This document shows, in pieces, positions 37,017 through 46,208 of a DNA stretch of 64,000 bases; the stretch's first letter is position 1, and every line of letters begins with the position of its first letter. The position numbers and the translations under genes are program-made. This DNA comes from Halomarinibacterium sedimenti. GTDB taxonomy: Bacteria; Bacteroidota; Bacteroidia; Flavobacteriales; Flavobacteriaceae. The stretch is from contig NZ_JAHWDP010000005.1 in assembly GCF_019312585.1 (NCBI RefSeq), positions 62,001 through 126,000 of the forward strand, given 5' to 3'. The notes under the pieces are model-generated. The model was not told the origin of the DNA and ran no database searches. It saw nothing but the letters and a program-made list of their open reading frames with translations.

Positions 37017-37616
37017 ATGTATCCTCCCCCACATCATCAGTCTAACGACATTCAAAAAATGATTGCTGTTATAAAGCAGTTTCCACTTGGGATGCTGGTT
37101 TCGGCAAAAGATGGACAACCCTTTATTACGCATATTCCAATAATCTATAATGAGGCTTCAGGGAAACTGGTAGCACACATTGATAGGCAAAATCCGCAGG
37201 TGGAGACTTTGACAAATGGCGCTGAAGTCACTGTAATTTTTAGAGGGCCAGACACGTATATTTCTCCTTCGATATATAGTACTGAACAATTGCCCACTTG
37301 GAATTATATTTATGTGCATATCACTGGAAACATTACGCTTATCCACGAGGCTGAAGCTGTGAAACAAACTATGATTGATATGACTCGCTTTTTGGAGGGA
37401 GATAAACCAAAATTTAAATTGAAAAAAGACGACCCACGAATGAACCGCCTTTTACCCTATATTCAAGCTTTTACTATTGAAATTACCAATTGGGAAGGAA
37501 AATTTAAACTCTCGCAAGACAAAAACCCAACAGATTATGAATTGGCTAAAGCAGAATTAATTAAAAATTCTAAGCCAAGTGATAAAGTGTTTATTGAAGG
37601 GATTTATAAAAACTAA
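37017..37616 (+). CDS. PaiB-family FMN-binding negative transcriptional regulator
   Basis: The 199-residue protein matches PaiB: MYPPPHHQSNDIQKMIAVI at the start, the FMN-binding split-barrel segment PLGMLVSAKDGQPFITHIPI, the IFRGPDTYISPSIYSTEQLP block, and TWNYIYVHITGNITLIHEAE. In Bacillus, PaiB represses sporulation and protease genes; in this group the function is not established, and flavin binding is the safer statement. It converges with a lipoprotein gene with 3 bases between stops. Confidence 0.85.
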   Translation: MYPPPHHQSNDIQKMIAVIKQFPLGMLVSAKDGQPFITHIPIIYNEASGKLVAHIDRQNPQVETLTNGAEVTVIFRGPDTYISPSIYSTEQLPTWNYIYVHITGNITLIHEAEAVKQTMIDMTRFLEGDKPKFKLKKDDPRMNRLLPYIQAFTIEITNWEGKFKLSQDKNPTDYELAKAELIKNSKPSDKVFIEGIYKN

Positions 37617-37619
37617 ATT

Positions 37620-38264
37620 TTAATCTTCAATAATTGAAAGTGATTTTAAACTAATTTTATACAGTGGGATGGGATTAGTAACTCCTGATAACGTAATGTA
37701 GACTAGCCCATTTTCCGGAGCATAATTAATGACATCTCTACTATCTGCCAATTCTCCGTCTGGAAATACAGCATATCTATCGTTTTGAAACGTTTCAAAA
37801 TTACCTGCGGGCGTTGAAATAAATTCTGGTTCTTCCTTTAAAACTCCGTACACACTTCCCCACTGCGCCGAGTTCACCAAATAATCTTCCAAATTTTCAC
37901 TTGAGAAGAGATACTTCCCAGTATCATTAATAAGGTATCCTAAGGAATCCCTTTTTAATTCATTATTGCCCAAACAATCTATACAAGGTTGACAAGTATC
38001 TGTGCCTGTAGAAGTTGTTTGAAACCTAAAATAGGTATTGTTATTAACTACTTGACTTTCGGTAATTTCCACCTTTAAAAGCATATCAAGTAATTCATAC
38101 TCTTCAGAAATAGAATTATACCTAGAAACCTCATATTCCCAAGTATTGCCCACAGTGAGTGCATAAAAATTTTCTTCCTCAATATTTTGAGTTGAAGCAT
38201 CGTCTTTTTTACAGGAAGAAAATAACAGAAAGCTTAGCGAAAAACAAAAAAACAATCTAAACAT
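37620..38264 (-). CDS. Lipoprotein of unknown function
   Basis: A 214-residue lipoprotein (signal ending LLFSSCKKDD, Cys17). The mature part begins with a low-complexity stretch then FYALTVGNTWEYEVSRYNSI, a start seen in Bacteroidota surface proteins of unknown role, with a CxxC-like cluster (CQPCIDCLG) near the middle. No named family. Single gene. Confidence 0.5.
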   Translation of the reverse strand: MFRLFFCFSLSFLLFSSCKKDDASTQNIEEENFYALTVGNTWEYEVSRYNSISEEYELLDMLLKVEITESQVVNNNTYFRFQTTSTGTDTCQPCIDCLGNNELKRDSLGYLINDTGKYLFSSENLEDYLVNSAQWGSVYGVLKEEPEFISTPAGNFETFQNDRYAVFPDGELADSRDVINYAPENGLVYITLSGVTNPIPLYKISLKSLSIIED

Positions 38265-38353
38265 AATTACAAAATTTGAAGTTAATAAGTAATTGTTTAG
38301 TATAGAGTAATTGGATTGGTTAGTCTTTTGAAAACGGAATAATTCTCCCTTTA

Positions 38354-39709
38354 TTATTTAATCAATGTTTTCACCTCATTAAAATCCAACCCCCCATAAT
38401 TTCCGCTACTCATTAATAGCAAAGAAGAATCTTCAAAATTTTGAGAAAATAAATAGTCTTTAAAACTCTTGGGGTCTGTATAGATAATTAAATCTTCACG
38501 TTTAAAAGCACCCTCAATCTGTTCATGCGAAATAGCTTCTAATTTTTTAATTTCAACCGCATGGGGAGAGTAAAATACTACGGCTTCATCGGCTGCATCT
38601 AGAGCCCCCTGATATTCGGTTAAAAATTCCGGATTTAAACTGCTGTAAGTATGTAATTCTAAACAAGCTATAAGCTTTCTATCGGGATACTGATTTTTTA
38701 AGGCTTCCGTTGTAGCTTTTACTTTACTTGGTGAATGTGCGAAGTCCTTATAGGCAATAGAATTTGGAGTTTCAGCGATTTTTTCCAATCGTTTACTCGC
38801 TCCTTTAAAACTAGCGATTGCTTCATAAAAATCCTCTACATCTACGCCCATTAATTGGCAAATCCATCGAGCCCCTTCTAAGTTGTTTAAATTATGCTTT
38901 CCAAAGACTTCTATAGGCATGGGGCCTTCGGGAGTTTCCAACAGTGTTTCTCCGTCCACCACTTCATAGTCAGGCGTTTTATAAGGATATTTTTTAATAG
39001 TATTTGTAGAGGCTTCCACTACCTTTTTAACCTCTTCATCTTCTTCATTGTAAATAATGGCACCCCCTTCGGTAATTTCATCCAAGAAAATAGAGAACTG
39101 TTCTACATAGTTTTCAAACGTTGGAAACACATTAATATGATCCCAAGCAATTCCGCTAAGCAATGCAATATTGGGTTTGTATAAATGAAATTTGGGGCGT
39201 CTATCGATGGGAGAAGAAAGGTATTCATCTCCCTCCAACACCATAAAATCATTGGTTTCGGTAAGATGTACCATGGTATCAAAGCCTTCCAATTGGGCTC
39301 CCACCATATAATCTACTTCTTTGTTGTGATAGTGCATGACATGCAAAATCATGGAGGTAATGGTGGTTTTTCCGTGAGAACCCCCAATGACTACACGGGT
39401 TTTAGTTTTGGATTGTTCGTATAGAAATTCGGGATAACTATAAATAGTGATGCCCAATTCTTTTGCTTTTAATAATTCGGGATTATCTGCTTTTGCGTGC
39501 ATTCCTAAAATAACGGCATCCAATGTTGAAGTAACTTTTTCAGGAAACCAGCCATAGTCTTGAGGCAATAAACCTTTGGCTGCTAATCGACCTTTGGAAG
39601 GTTCAAAAATCTCATCATCACTTCCTGTAACTTGATACCCTTTATTATGGAGAGCCAAAGCCAAGTTGTGCATTGCACTACCTCCAATGGCTATAAAATG
39701 TACTTTCAT
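38354..39709 (-). CDS. mpl: UDP-N-acetylmuramate--L-alanyl-gamma-D-glutamyl-meso-diaminopimelate ligase
   Basis: Mpl attaches a recycled cell-wall tripeptide to UDP-MurNAc, feeding peptidoglycan recycling. The 451-residue protein has the N-terminal Rossmann segment HFIAIGGSAMHNLALALHNK, the central ATPase domain with P-loop GGSHGKTTITSM (109-120), the HNLNNLEGARWI motif and a C-terminal ligase domain with the YSPHAVEI region. Mur-ligase paralogs (MurC) are close relatives; the missing MurC-type cluster around it and the start pattern favour Mpl. Start is 40 bases from the TPR gene. Confidence 0.85.
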   Translation of the reverse strand: MKVHFIAIGGSAMHNLALALHNKGYQVTGSDDEIFEPSKGRLAAKGLLPQDYGWFPEKVTSTLDAVILGMHAKADNPELLKAKELGITIYSYPEFLYEQSKTKTRVVIGGSHGKTTITSMILHVMHYHNKEVDYMVGAQLEGFDTMVHLTETNDFMVLEGDEYLSSPIDRRPKFHLYKPNIALLSGIAWDHINVFPTFENYVEQFSIFLDEITEGGAIIYNEEDEEVKKVVEASTNTIKKYPYKTPDYEVVDGETLLETPEGPMPIEVFGKHNLNNLEGARWICQLMGVDVEDFYEAIASFKGASKRLEKIAETPNSIAYKDFAHSPSKVKATTEALKNQYPDRKLIACLELHTYSSLNPEFLTEYQGALDAADEAVVFYSPHAVEIKKLEAISHEQIEGAFKREDLIIYTDPKSFKDYLFSQNFEDSSLLLMSSGNYGGLDFNEVKTLIK

Positions 39710-39748
39710 AAATGTATTTGAAATAGAAATGTAAAGATAGGAAGTAGC

Positions 39749-40702
39749 TTATAAAGCTTCTATCAATTTCTTTTCTTTTTGAGCTTCTTCAAAACTAGGC
39801 CTTACAGAAATTGCCTTATCTATCCATTGAAGCGCCGTGTTTTTTTGACCTAAATTCTTATAAATTTGAGCCAAACGATAATACGCCCAATCTTTAGGCA
39901 CCCCATCCTTTGCCGAATGATTTTTAATATACGCATGTAGACAATTAATCCCTAATTCCGCATCTAGATTATACTGAGCAGCGATTTTACCAATTTGATA
40001 ATTTAATTGATTACGCTGATGGATTCTAAGGGATTTTGAAGCCGTTTCAATAGCTTCCTTTGGTTGATTGTTACTTTCGTAAAGATTGGTCAATTTTTCA
40101 TAGGTATGAGGCGACCCTCCTACTTCAATCGCTTTTTTATAGAATTTTTCGGCATCATCAGGTCTTTCAGAATACTCGGCAATATACCCGTTAGCCAAAT
40201 AACCATCAACAGGTGAAATCTTACTTAATTCGTTGGCATATGTAATCGCCTTTTTTTCACTTCCACCAATAATTCCTGGCAATTGGATGTAATACTCAAC
40301 CAACGCCCAGCGTACCTCTATATGATTGGGGTCTAGTTTAGCAGCTGTTTCAAAATGATCTCTTATATCACCTACATAACCCAGTGCACGAATTCTGCTG
40401 ATTTCTAACGCTTTCATCCCCAGAGCGCCGCCATATTTAAAATGAAAATTAGCATTGCTATCATCGCTTTCCAAAAGGGTTTCGTAGTACTCTATAGCCG
40501 TATCCCAGTCCTTTGCATAACCAGCGATATCTCCTAAGTATTCAATAGTTTTTAAATCGTTAGGATTTCCTTTTAAATGCTGAATAAACAAAGGTTTTGC
40601 TTTACCGAATTCTTCTTTCTTAAAATAGGATTCAGCCCGCTCAAAGGTGTTTTGAGCAAATAGTCCTAGCGGAAACAAAAGAAAGATAAAAAACTTATTC
40701 AT
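39749..40702 (-). CDS. Secreted TPR-repeat protein
   Basis: A 317-residue protein with a signal peptide (LLFPLGLFAQNTF) and about six tetratricopeptide repeats, for example FKYGGALGMKALEISRIRAL, NGYIAEYSERPDDAEKFYKK and WAYYRLAQIYKNLGQKNTAL. TPR proteins act as protein-binding scaffolds in the periplasm. No more specific call is possible. A -7 element (TAAATTTG, minus strand 40727-40720) lies 18 bases before its start. Confidence 0.75.
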   Translation of the reverse strand: MNKFFIFLLFPLGLFAQNTFERAESYFKKEEFGKAKPLFIQHLKGNPNDLKTIEYLGDIAGYAKDWDTAIEYYETLLESDDSNANFHFKYGGALGMKALEISRIRALGYVGDIRDHFETAAKLDPNHIEVRWALVEYYIQLPGIIGGSEKKAITYANELSKISPVDGYLANGYIAEYSERPDDAEKFYKKAIEVGGSPHTYEKLTNLYESNNQPKEAIETASKSLRIHQRNQLNYQIGKIAAQYNLDAELGINCLHAYIKNHSAKDGVPKDWAYYRLAQIYKNLGQKNTALQWIDKAISVRPSFEEAQKEKKLIEAL

Positions 40703-40719
40703 AGTATAGATTCGGGATT

Positions 40720-40727
40720 CAAATTTA
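40720..40727 (-). promoter_or_regulatory. -7 promoter element of the TPR gene
   Basis: On the minus strand TAAATTTG matches TAnnTTTG, with the ATG at 40702. No clear -33 TTTG at 19-23 bases upstream was found, so this is tentative. Confidence 0.3.
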
Positions 40728-40748
40728 GTAAACTTTCATTTGAGATCG

Positions 40749-41267
40749 TTATTTTGAAGCGGGCGGATATTTTTTTAGAATTTTTTGAATTATGGCTTCA
40801 TAATATCGCTCTTTTTGCAAAGGGGTTGATTTCTCTTTGTATCGACCATCCAAAATGCCTTGCCAAACCAATGCATCATTATTAACATCTATTAAATCTA
40901 ACGTAAATTGCTGTTCAATTTCTCTTCCGCCAATGGGGATTCCACCACTTACTCCAATGCCTACATTTCCACCTCCACCACCAATTCCTATCCCCAAGGT
41001 ATTACGGGAGTTTGTGACGAATTCCTTTACAAAAAAGTTCACCAGAAGTTGTGGATTTTTAGACTTTTGAAATCCTTTTTGAGCCATTAAACTATCAATA
41101 GCAAACATAATTCGTTTATCATCCAGATCGTTTAGCCCAGATTCAATAGTAGGATAAAAATTATAGCTCGAAAATGAGGTAAAATTGGTTTGATCATCGA
41201 AATCAACGGCAACAGTACTGCCACACGAAACGAGTATAGGTATTAGCAAAAAGAATAGATACTTCAT
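40749..41267 (-). CDS. DUF4136-family lipoprotein
   Basis: The 172-residue product begins at the ATG at 41267 (MKYLFFLLIPILVSCGSTVA, lipid on Cys15); the frame is open further upstream but that start has no signal. The mature protein begins VDFDDQTNFTSFSSYNF, the typical DUF4136 start, and has a glycine-rich segment GIGIGGGGGNVGIGVSGG (about residues 92-109). The family is membrane-linked and of unknown role. Confidence 0.8.
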   Translation of the reverse strand: MKYLFFLLIPILVSCGSTVAVDFDDQTNFTSFSSYNFYPTIESGLNDLDDKRIMFAIDSLMAQKGFQKSKNPQLLVNFFVKEFVTNSRNTLGIGIGGGGGNVGIGVSGGIPIGGREIEQQFTLDLIDVNNDALVWQGILDGRYKEKSTPLQKERYYEAIIQKILKKYPPASK

Positions 41268-41322
41268 ACTTGCAATGTTACTAATATATACTGAAAAAAG
41301 TGTCCTTTGGATTTTGCTTTGA

Positions 41323-42708
41323 CTAATTTTTAACAACTTTCTTACTTAAAGTTCCTTGACTTGTAGCAACTTCAACTAAGTATACCCCAGATGCGAAATC
41401 TGAAAAATCGACCACGCTTTGATTGGTTTCAGATAGCTTTTGGCCTAACATACTATAGATTGTAACCGAATGCAGTTCTAATTCATGGGTAAAATGTAAT
41501 TGAAGCGTTTCTGAAACAGGATTAGGATATAAAAATACAGCATTTGAAATAGTCACATCTTCACTTCCTAACAGACACTCCTTTTGGATTTCTTCAACAG
41601 AACTGCACCCCACTGCGTTATCATTTATAATTTTGGCAATAGAACCATCATTAACCACAGCGCACATAAAGTCGGTTGTACAAACCGAGAGACTCGTATT
41701 ATAACTCATCACTACTTCTGCAATCTCGCTTGTAGAAACACCATCTAGGGCTTCAATATTTACTAACGCAGGATTATTAAGTAGATGAAGTGTTTGATCG
41801 ATTTCCTGAAGAGTTTCAAAACCAGCTAATGATTGCAAACTATTGTTTTGGTAAATATCCAAATTACCAGCGTACAGTAGATTAGAAAATATGGATAAAT
41901 CGGTTAATTGATCCATTAATCCAATTCGTAATGTACCTCCTACAATTTGTATGTTTTCAAGTCCAGAAAGATTTGATAAATTTGGACAACCTAGTAGGTA
42001 TAAATCTTGCAAAATATTAATCTCACTAAAGACAGATATATCTTGGATAGCAGAATTATTAAGAATATAAAGTGAGCCATTAATATCCTCTAAACCATCT
42101 AACTCATTGAAATCTTCCAACTGTAAATTTGAAAGAACCAAGTCCCCATCGATGGTTTGTAAATTTTCTAAACCCGAAAGTGATATTAATTCATTCCCTC
42201 CTCCTATATTTAAATCTTTGAGGGATGTGATAAAATTAAAAGCAGACAGATCACTTAAATTGTTATTATAAAATATGCTAAGATTCTCAATAAAATTGAG
42301 ATTAGGCATTCCCGAAACATCTATAATGCCATTATTAATAAATAATTCAAGAAATGCAATAGATTGAGCAGCAGATAATCCTTCTAAGTTTTGAATATTG
42401 TGATTCCCCCAAATGGAAAGATGCGCTGCAGTTTCTAAATTATGTAACCCTGTAAAATCTGTAATTTCAGTATTATGAACATAAATATCATTGGCATTGA
42501 TAATTCCAGACAACCCATTTAAATTGGTTATTGAATTATTTACTCCATTTATTCGTAGTTCCTCAGTAAGGACTGAACAATTAGGGTAATTGGAAGCAAA
42601 ATTGTCAATCTCTTCTTGTGTTTCAATTAAAATAGGCGTTGTAGGACACTGTGCTAGACTATTAAATACTATTAAAATACTAGCAATTAAAAATAGTTTT
42701 GTCTTCAT
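41323..42708 (-). CDS. T9SS-secreted protein with Receptor-L/leucine-rich repeats
   Basis: The 461-residue product has a signal peptide (ending NSLAQCPT) and a repeating pattern of about 23-25 residues with LSGLENLQTIDGDLVLSNL-like units (for example LKDLNIGGGNELISLSGLEN, LYILNNSAIQDISVFSEI), as in bacterial Receptor-L-domain leucine-rich proteins. A type A T9SS sorting domain closes it: FLYPNPVSETLQLHF, VTIYSMLGQKLSETN and ASGVYLVEVATSQGTLSKKV. It is probably a surface-anchored adhesin-like or binding protein. Confidence 0.8.
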   Translation of the reverse strand: MKTKLFLIASILIVFNSLAQCPTTPILIETQEEIDNFASNYPNCSVLTEELRINGVNNSITNLNGLSGIINANDIYVHNTEITDFTGLHNLETAAHLSIWGNHNIQNLEGLSAAQSIAFLELFINNGIIDVSGMPNLNFIENLSIFYNNNLSDLSAFNFITSLKDLNIGGGNELISLSGLENLQTIDGDLVLSNLQLEDFNELDGLEDINGSLYILNNSAIQDISVFSEINILQDLYLLGCPNLSNLSGLENIQIVGGTLRIGLMDQLTDLSIFSNLLYAGNLDIYQNNSLQSLAGFETLQEIDQTLHLLNNPALVNIEALDGVSTSEIAEVVMSYNTSLSVCTTDFMCAVVNDGSIAKIINDNAVGCSSVEEIQKECLLGSEDVTISNAVFLYPNPVSETLQLHFTHELELHSVTIYSMLGQKLSETNQSVVDFSDFASGVYLVEVATSQGTLSKKVVKN

Positions 42709-42839
42709 AGCAATTAGTTTTGCTACAAGATAAAAAATAAAACAAGTGAAATAACGTAACCTACTGAAAATTATATAAATGAAGAGATATTATTGCTCTT
42801 GCTTTTCAAAATTCAACATCTCCCATCCTTCGACGCCGC

Positions 42840-43853
42840 TCAGGAACCATTTTCCTTATTGAGCATTTTCCACAAAACATCTTTTAATTCTTGAAGTCCT
42901 TGCTGCGCCACAGACGAAATGAACAAATACGGAATACCTTTAAATTCTTTATCCAACTCTTGCTTCATTTCTACTTTTAGTTCCGCATCCAGCATATCAC
43001 TTTTTGAAATAGCAACAAGTCGGTCCTTATCAAGCAATTCTGGATTGTATCGACGCAATTCGTCCAGTAATATATCATACTGCTCTCGAATGTCTTTTGC
43101 ATCGGCAGGAATTAAAAACAGCAGGGTAGAATTACGTTCAATATGTCGTAAGAAGTAGTGACCTAATCCTTTTCCTTCGGCTGCACCTTCAATAATTCCA
43201 GGGATATCAGCCATGACAAAGGTTTGAAAATCGCGATGGGTGACAATGCCTAAATTAGGCTTTAGCGTAGTAAATTCATAATCGGCTATTTTGGGATTTG
43301 CGGCTGAAACGACAGAAAGTAAGGTAGATTTTCCGGCATTAGGAAATCCAACCAAACCAACATCTGCCAACACTTTCATCTCAAGTGTGATGTTGTATTC
43401 TTCCCCTTCTAATCCTGGCTGAGCATATCGCGGAGTTTGATTTGTAGACGTTTTGAAATGAGCATTCCCCATACCCCCTTTTCCACCTTGAGCGATAATT
43501 AATTCTTCACCATCTTCGGTAAGTTCCTTATAGGTTTCGCCCGTATCTGTATTTTTAATGACCGTACCTAAGGGTACTTCAATATACACATCGGCACCAT
43601 CGGCACCTGTACTCGTTTGTTTCCCTCCAGCACCACCTCCTTCGGCTTTAAAATGTCGCTTAAATTTTAAATGGTATAAGGTCCAAAGGTTTTTGTTGGC
43701 TTTCACAATAATATGACCTCCACGACCTCCATCACCCCCATCGGGACCTCCTTTAGGGATGTATTTTTCCCTTCTAAGGTGTCTACTCCCTTGCCCGCCT
43801 TTTCCAGAAGACACGTGAATTTTTACATAATCAACAAAATTTCCTTCGGTCAT
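42840..43853 (-). CDS. obgE: GTPase ObgE/CgtA
   Basis: ObgE is a ribosome-assembly GTPase also linked to stress responses. The 337 residues have the glycine-rich Obg fold (about 1-158, with [20 protein letters not shown] and [13 protein letters not shown]), the G domain with P-loop [12 protein letters not shown]3 [16 protein letters not shown] and a G4 motif SKSD in place of the common NKxD, and SSVAQQG as G5. Just upstream are G-rich repeats that may shape its initiation region. Confidence 0.95.
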   Translation of the reverse strand: MTEGNFVDYVKIHVSSGKGGQGSRHLRREKYIPKGGPDGGDGGRGGHIIVKANKNLWTLYHLKFKRHFKAEGGGAGGKQTSTGADGADVYIEVPLGTVIKNTDTGETYKELTEDGEELIIAQGGKGGMGNAHFKTSTNQTPRYAQPGLEGEEYNITLEMKVLADVGLVGFPNAGKSTLLSVVSAANPKIADYEFTTLKPNLGIVTHRDFQTFVMADIPGIIEGAAEGKGLGHYFLRHIERNSTLLFLIPADAKDIREQYDILLDELRRYNPELLDKDRLVAISKSDMLDAELKVEMKQELDKEFKGIPYLFISSVAQQGLQELKDVLWKMLNKENGS

Positions 43854-43858
43854 AACAT

Positions 43859-43884
43859 CCCCCTTTATCCCCCTTGAAAGGGGG
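43859..43884 (-). promoter_or_regulatory. Alternative stem-loops and a mini-ORF before obgE
   Basis: In the message, CCCCCTTT (43884-43877) can pair with the later AAAGGGGG (43866-43859) across a 10-base loop, or with the nearer AAGGGGG (43875-43869) in a tight hairpin; the two are mutually exclusive. The first would cover the purine-rich region 5 bases from the obgE ATG (43853). An ATG-TTA-TGA mini-ORF at 43858-43850 ends overlapping that start. Function is inference; it may also be a dispersed G/C-run repeat. Confidence 0.35.
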
Positions 43885-43895
43885 AATTATACTGT

Positions 43896-44468
43896 TTATA
43901 ATTTATCTATTACCTTACTTAAACGCTCTGTAATTTCTTCAATACTTCCCACACCATCTACCCCAAAATACTTATTTTGTTTTTGGTAATAGCCCTTCAA
44001 AATATCTGTTTTTCGGTAGTACTCCGCAATACGCTCTCTTATTACTTCCTCGTTGGCATCATCGGCACGACCGCTTACTTTTCCGCGTTCCAAAAGACGC
44101 CCCACCAAAACTTCATCATCTACTTCCAATGCCACCATCGCATTTATCTGGCTGTCTTTTTCTTCCATTAAATTTGACAATGCTTCGGCCTGAGCTTCAG
44201 TCCTCGGAAAGCCATCAAAAATAAATCCGTTGGCTTTTGCATTTTTTTCCACTTCGGCTTTTAGCATATTAATGGTTACTTCATCAGGCACCAAATGTCC
44301 TTTGTCCATATACGATTTTGCCAAGGTCCCTAAGTCGGTATTGTTTTTAATGTTATATCGAAACACATCCCCTGTAGAAATGTGAACTAATTGGTATTTT
44401 TCCTTTAAAAACTCGGCTTGGGTACCTTTTCCTGCCCCTGGAGGGCCAAATAAAACGATGTTTTTCAT
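43896..44468 (-). CDS. adk: Adenylate kinase
   Basis: Adenylate kinase interconverts ATP, ADP and AMP. I start it at ATG 44468 (MKNIVLFGPPGAGKGTQAEF), 190 residues; earlier in-frame ATG 44513 lies in the promoter region. The P-loop GPPGAGKGTQ is intact, and the short lid around RGKVSGRADDANEEV places it in the short-lid group. A -7 element lies upstream at 44524-44531. Confidence 0.95.
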   Translation of the reverse strand: MKNIVLFGPPGAGKGTQAEFLKEKYQLVHISTGDVFRYNIKNNTDLGTLAKSYMDKGHLVPDEVTINMLKAEVEKNAKANGFIFDGFPRTEAQAEALSNLMEEKDSQINAMVALEVDDEVLVGRLLERGKVSGRADDANEEVIRERIAEYYRKTDILKGYYQKQNKYFGVDGVGSIEEITERLSKVIDKL

Positions 44469-44523
44469 CTGTTTGAGATTCTTACTAAATAATATTTTAA
44501 AAAATTTCCACATATTGCGGGTG

Positions 44524-44531
44524 CAAAGATA
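44524..44531 (-). promoter_or_regulatory. -7 promoter element of adk
   Basis: On the minus strand TATCTTTG (44531-44524) matches TAnnTTTG. The adk ATG lies 56 bases downstream, giving a leader of about 50 bases. No clear -33 box is seen. It faces the purK element 20 bases away. Confidence 0.4.
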
Positions 44532-44550
44532 CCCAATTCAAAGAAGATTG

Positions 44551-44558
44551 TACCTTTG
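44551..44558 (+). promoter_or_regulatory. -7 promoter element of purK, next to the start
   Basis: TACCTTTG matches TAnnTTTG; only 4 bases (TGGC) separate it from the purK ATG at 44563. Since transcription begins a few bases after the -7 element in this group, the message would be leaderless or nearly so. A -33 box is not evident. Confidence 0.4.
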
Positions 44559-44562
44559 TGGC

Positions 44563-45720
44563 ATGGTAAATTATTTTTCTTCTGATTTCACCCTCGGAAT
44601 TTTAGGCGGCGGCCAATTAGGAAAAATGCTGCTCTACGAAACCCGTAAATTCGATATTAAAACTCATGTTCTTGACCCCAGTGCCGAAGCGCCATGCCGT
44701 ATCGCTTGCGATGTCTTTCAGCAAGGTAATTTAATGGATTTTGACACCGTGTACAAATTCGGAAAAAAAGTAGATGTGATCACGTTTGAAATTGAAGGCG
44801 TGAATGTGGATGCACTAGAAAAGTTAGAAGCTGAAGGGAAAAAAGTATATCCTTCTGCAAAAACCCTTAGGAATATTCAAGACAAGGGGGTACAGAAGCA
44901 GTTTTACAAAAACCATCGAATTCCAACCTCCCCTTTCAAAATATTTGAAAGTAAAGACAAGCTTAACGAAGCCATCGTTCGTAAAGAATTGCATTTCCCC
45001 TTTGTTTGGAAAAGCTGTACGGGTGGTTACGACGGAAAAGGTGTTTCCATTGTTAGAACAGCTGAAGACGTCATTCCACTGTCTGAAGGTGCTTGCATTG
45101 CTGAAAAATTGATCCCTTTTAAAAATGAATTAGCGGTTATTGTAGCGAGAACTCCATCTGGTAACGTTACCACCTATCCTGTGGTGGAAATGGAATTCCA
45201 TCCTGAAGCCAATCAAGTAGAATATGTGATTTGCCCAGCCAGAATTAATGATAGTGTGGCCGAAAAAGCACGTGCCGTGGCCGAAAAAGTTTCCAAAGCT
45301 TTTGAACATGTGGGGTTATTGGCTGTGGAAATGTTTCAGACAGAAGATGATGAAATTCTCGTAAATGAAGTAGCTCCAAGGCCTCACAATAGTGGTCATT
45401 ATAGCATTGAGGCAAGTTTTACCAACCAATTTGAACAACATGTACGAGCTATTTTGGATTTACCTTTAGGGAATACCAATAGTAAGGTTGGCGGAATTAT
45501 GGTAAATTTGGTAGGCGCCGAAGGACACAACGGTGAAGTGGTGTATGAAAATATTGAAAAAATATTGGCGATGGAAGGTGTCACCCCTCATATTTACGGA
45601 AAGAAAGAAACACGACCCTTCCGAAAAATGGGGCATGTGACCATTGTTAATAAAGACATTTCGGAAGCTAGAAAAATAGCCGAAGAAGTAAAAAATACAA
45701 TTCAAGTAATAAGTAAATAA
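44563..45720 (+). CDS. purK: N5-carboxyaminoimidazole ribonucleotide synthase PurK
   Basis: PurK uses ATP and bicarbonate to carboxylate aminoimidazole ribonucleotide in purine synthesis. The 385-residue product starts at ATG 44563 (MVNYFSSDFTLGILGGGQLG); the frame is open 105 bases further upstream into the adk region, without family support. It has the N-terminal pre-ATP-grasp GGGQLGKML, the ATP-grasp core (KSCTGGYDGKGVSIV) and EVAPRPHNSGHYSIEA. It is followed 2 bases later by purE, its pathway partner. Confidence 0.96.
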   Translation: MVNYFSSDFTLGILGGGQLGKMLLYETRKFDIKTHVLDPSAEAPCRIACDVFQQGNLMDFDTVYKFGKKVDVITFEIEGVNVDALEKLEAEGKKVYPSAKTLRNIQDKGVQKQFYKNHRIPTSPFKIFESKDKLNEAIVRKELHFPFVWKSCTGGYDGKGVSIVRTAEDVIPLSEGACIAEKLIPFKNELAVIVARTPSGNVTTYPVVEMEFHPEANQVEYVICPARINDSVAEKARAVAEKVSKAFEHVGLLAVEMFQTEDDEILVNEVAPRPHNSGHYSIEASFTNQFEQHVRAILDLPLGNTNSKVGGIMVNLVGAEGHNGEVVYENIEKILAMEGVTPHIYGKKETRPFRKMGHVTIVNKDISEARKIAEEVKNTIQVISK

Positions 45721-45722
45721 TT

Positions 45723-46208
45723 ATGAGTAAAGTAGGAATCATTATGGGAAGCACAAGCGACCTGCCCGTTATGCAGGAAGCTATCGATATTTTAAAAGGA
45801 TTTGATATTGAAGTGGAAGTGGATATTGTTTCGGCTCATCGCACTCCTGATAAGCTTTTTGACTACGGAAAGAATGCTCACACGCGAGGTATATCTGTGA
45901 TCATCGCTGGGGCTGGCGGTGCCGCCCATCTTCCTGGCATGGTGGCTTCTCTTTCTCCATTACCTGTGATTGGCGTACCTGTAAAATCAAGCAATTCTAT
46001 AGATGGGTGGGATAGCGTTTTAAGCATCTTACAGATGCCTGGTGGCGTCCCTGTTGCCACCGTAGCACTTAATGGCGCTAAAAACGCGGGCATTCTTGCT
46101 GCTCAAATTATTGGCTCTAATGACAAGTGCGTTCTCGACAAAATTGTAGCCTATAAAGAGGGCTTAAAATTAAAAGTAGAAGAAGGCGCAAAAAATTTAA
46201 AAAAATAA
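45723..46208 (+). CDS. purE: N5-carboxyaminoimidazole ribonucleotide mutase PurE
   Basis: PurE converts the PurK product to 4-carboxyaminoimidazole ribonucleotide. The 161 residues start MSKVGIIMGSTSDLPVMQEA with the class I SDLP motif, VSAHRTPDKLFDYGK and GAGGAAHLPGMVASLSPLPV. Length is typical. It overlaps the peptidase gene by one base (TAATG). Confidence 0.97.
   Translation: MSKVGIIMGSTSDLPVMQEAIDILKGFDIEVEVDIVSAHRTPDKLFDYGKNAHTRGISVIIAGAGGAAHLPGMVASLSPLPVIGVPVKSSNSIDGWDSVLSILQMPGGVPVATVALNGAKNAGILAAQIIGSNDKCVLDKIVAYKEGLKLKVEEGAKNLKK

Noticed and set aside
44458-44562. Longer N-terminus of PurK
   Set aside because: The extension lies in the promoter region and has no similarity to the ATP-grasp family.
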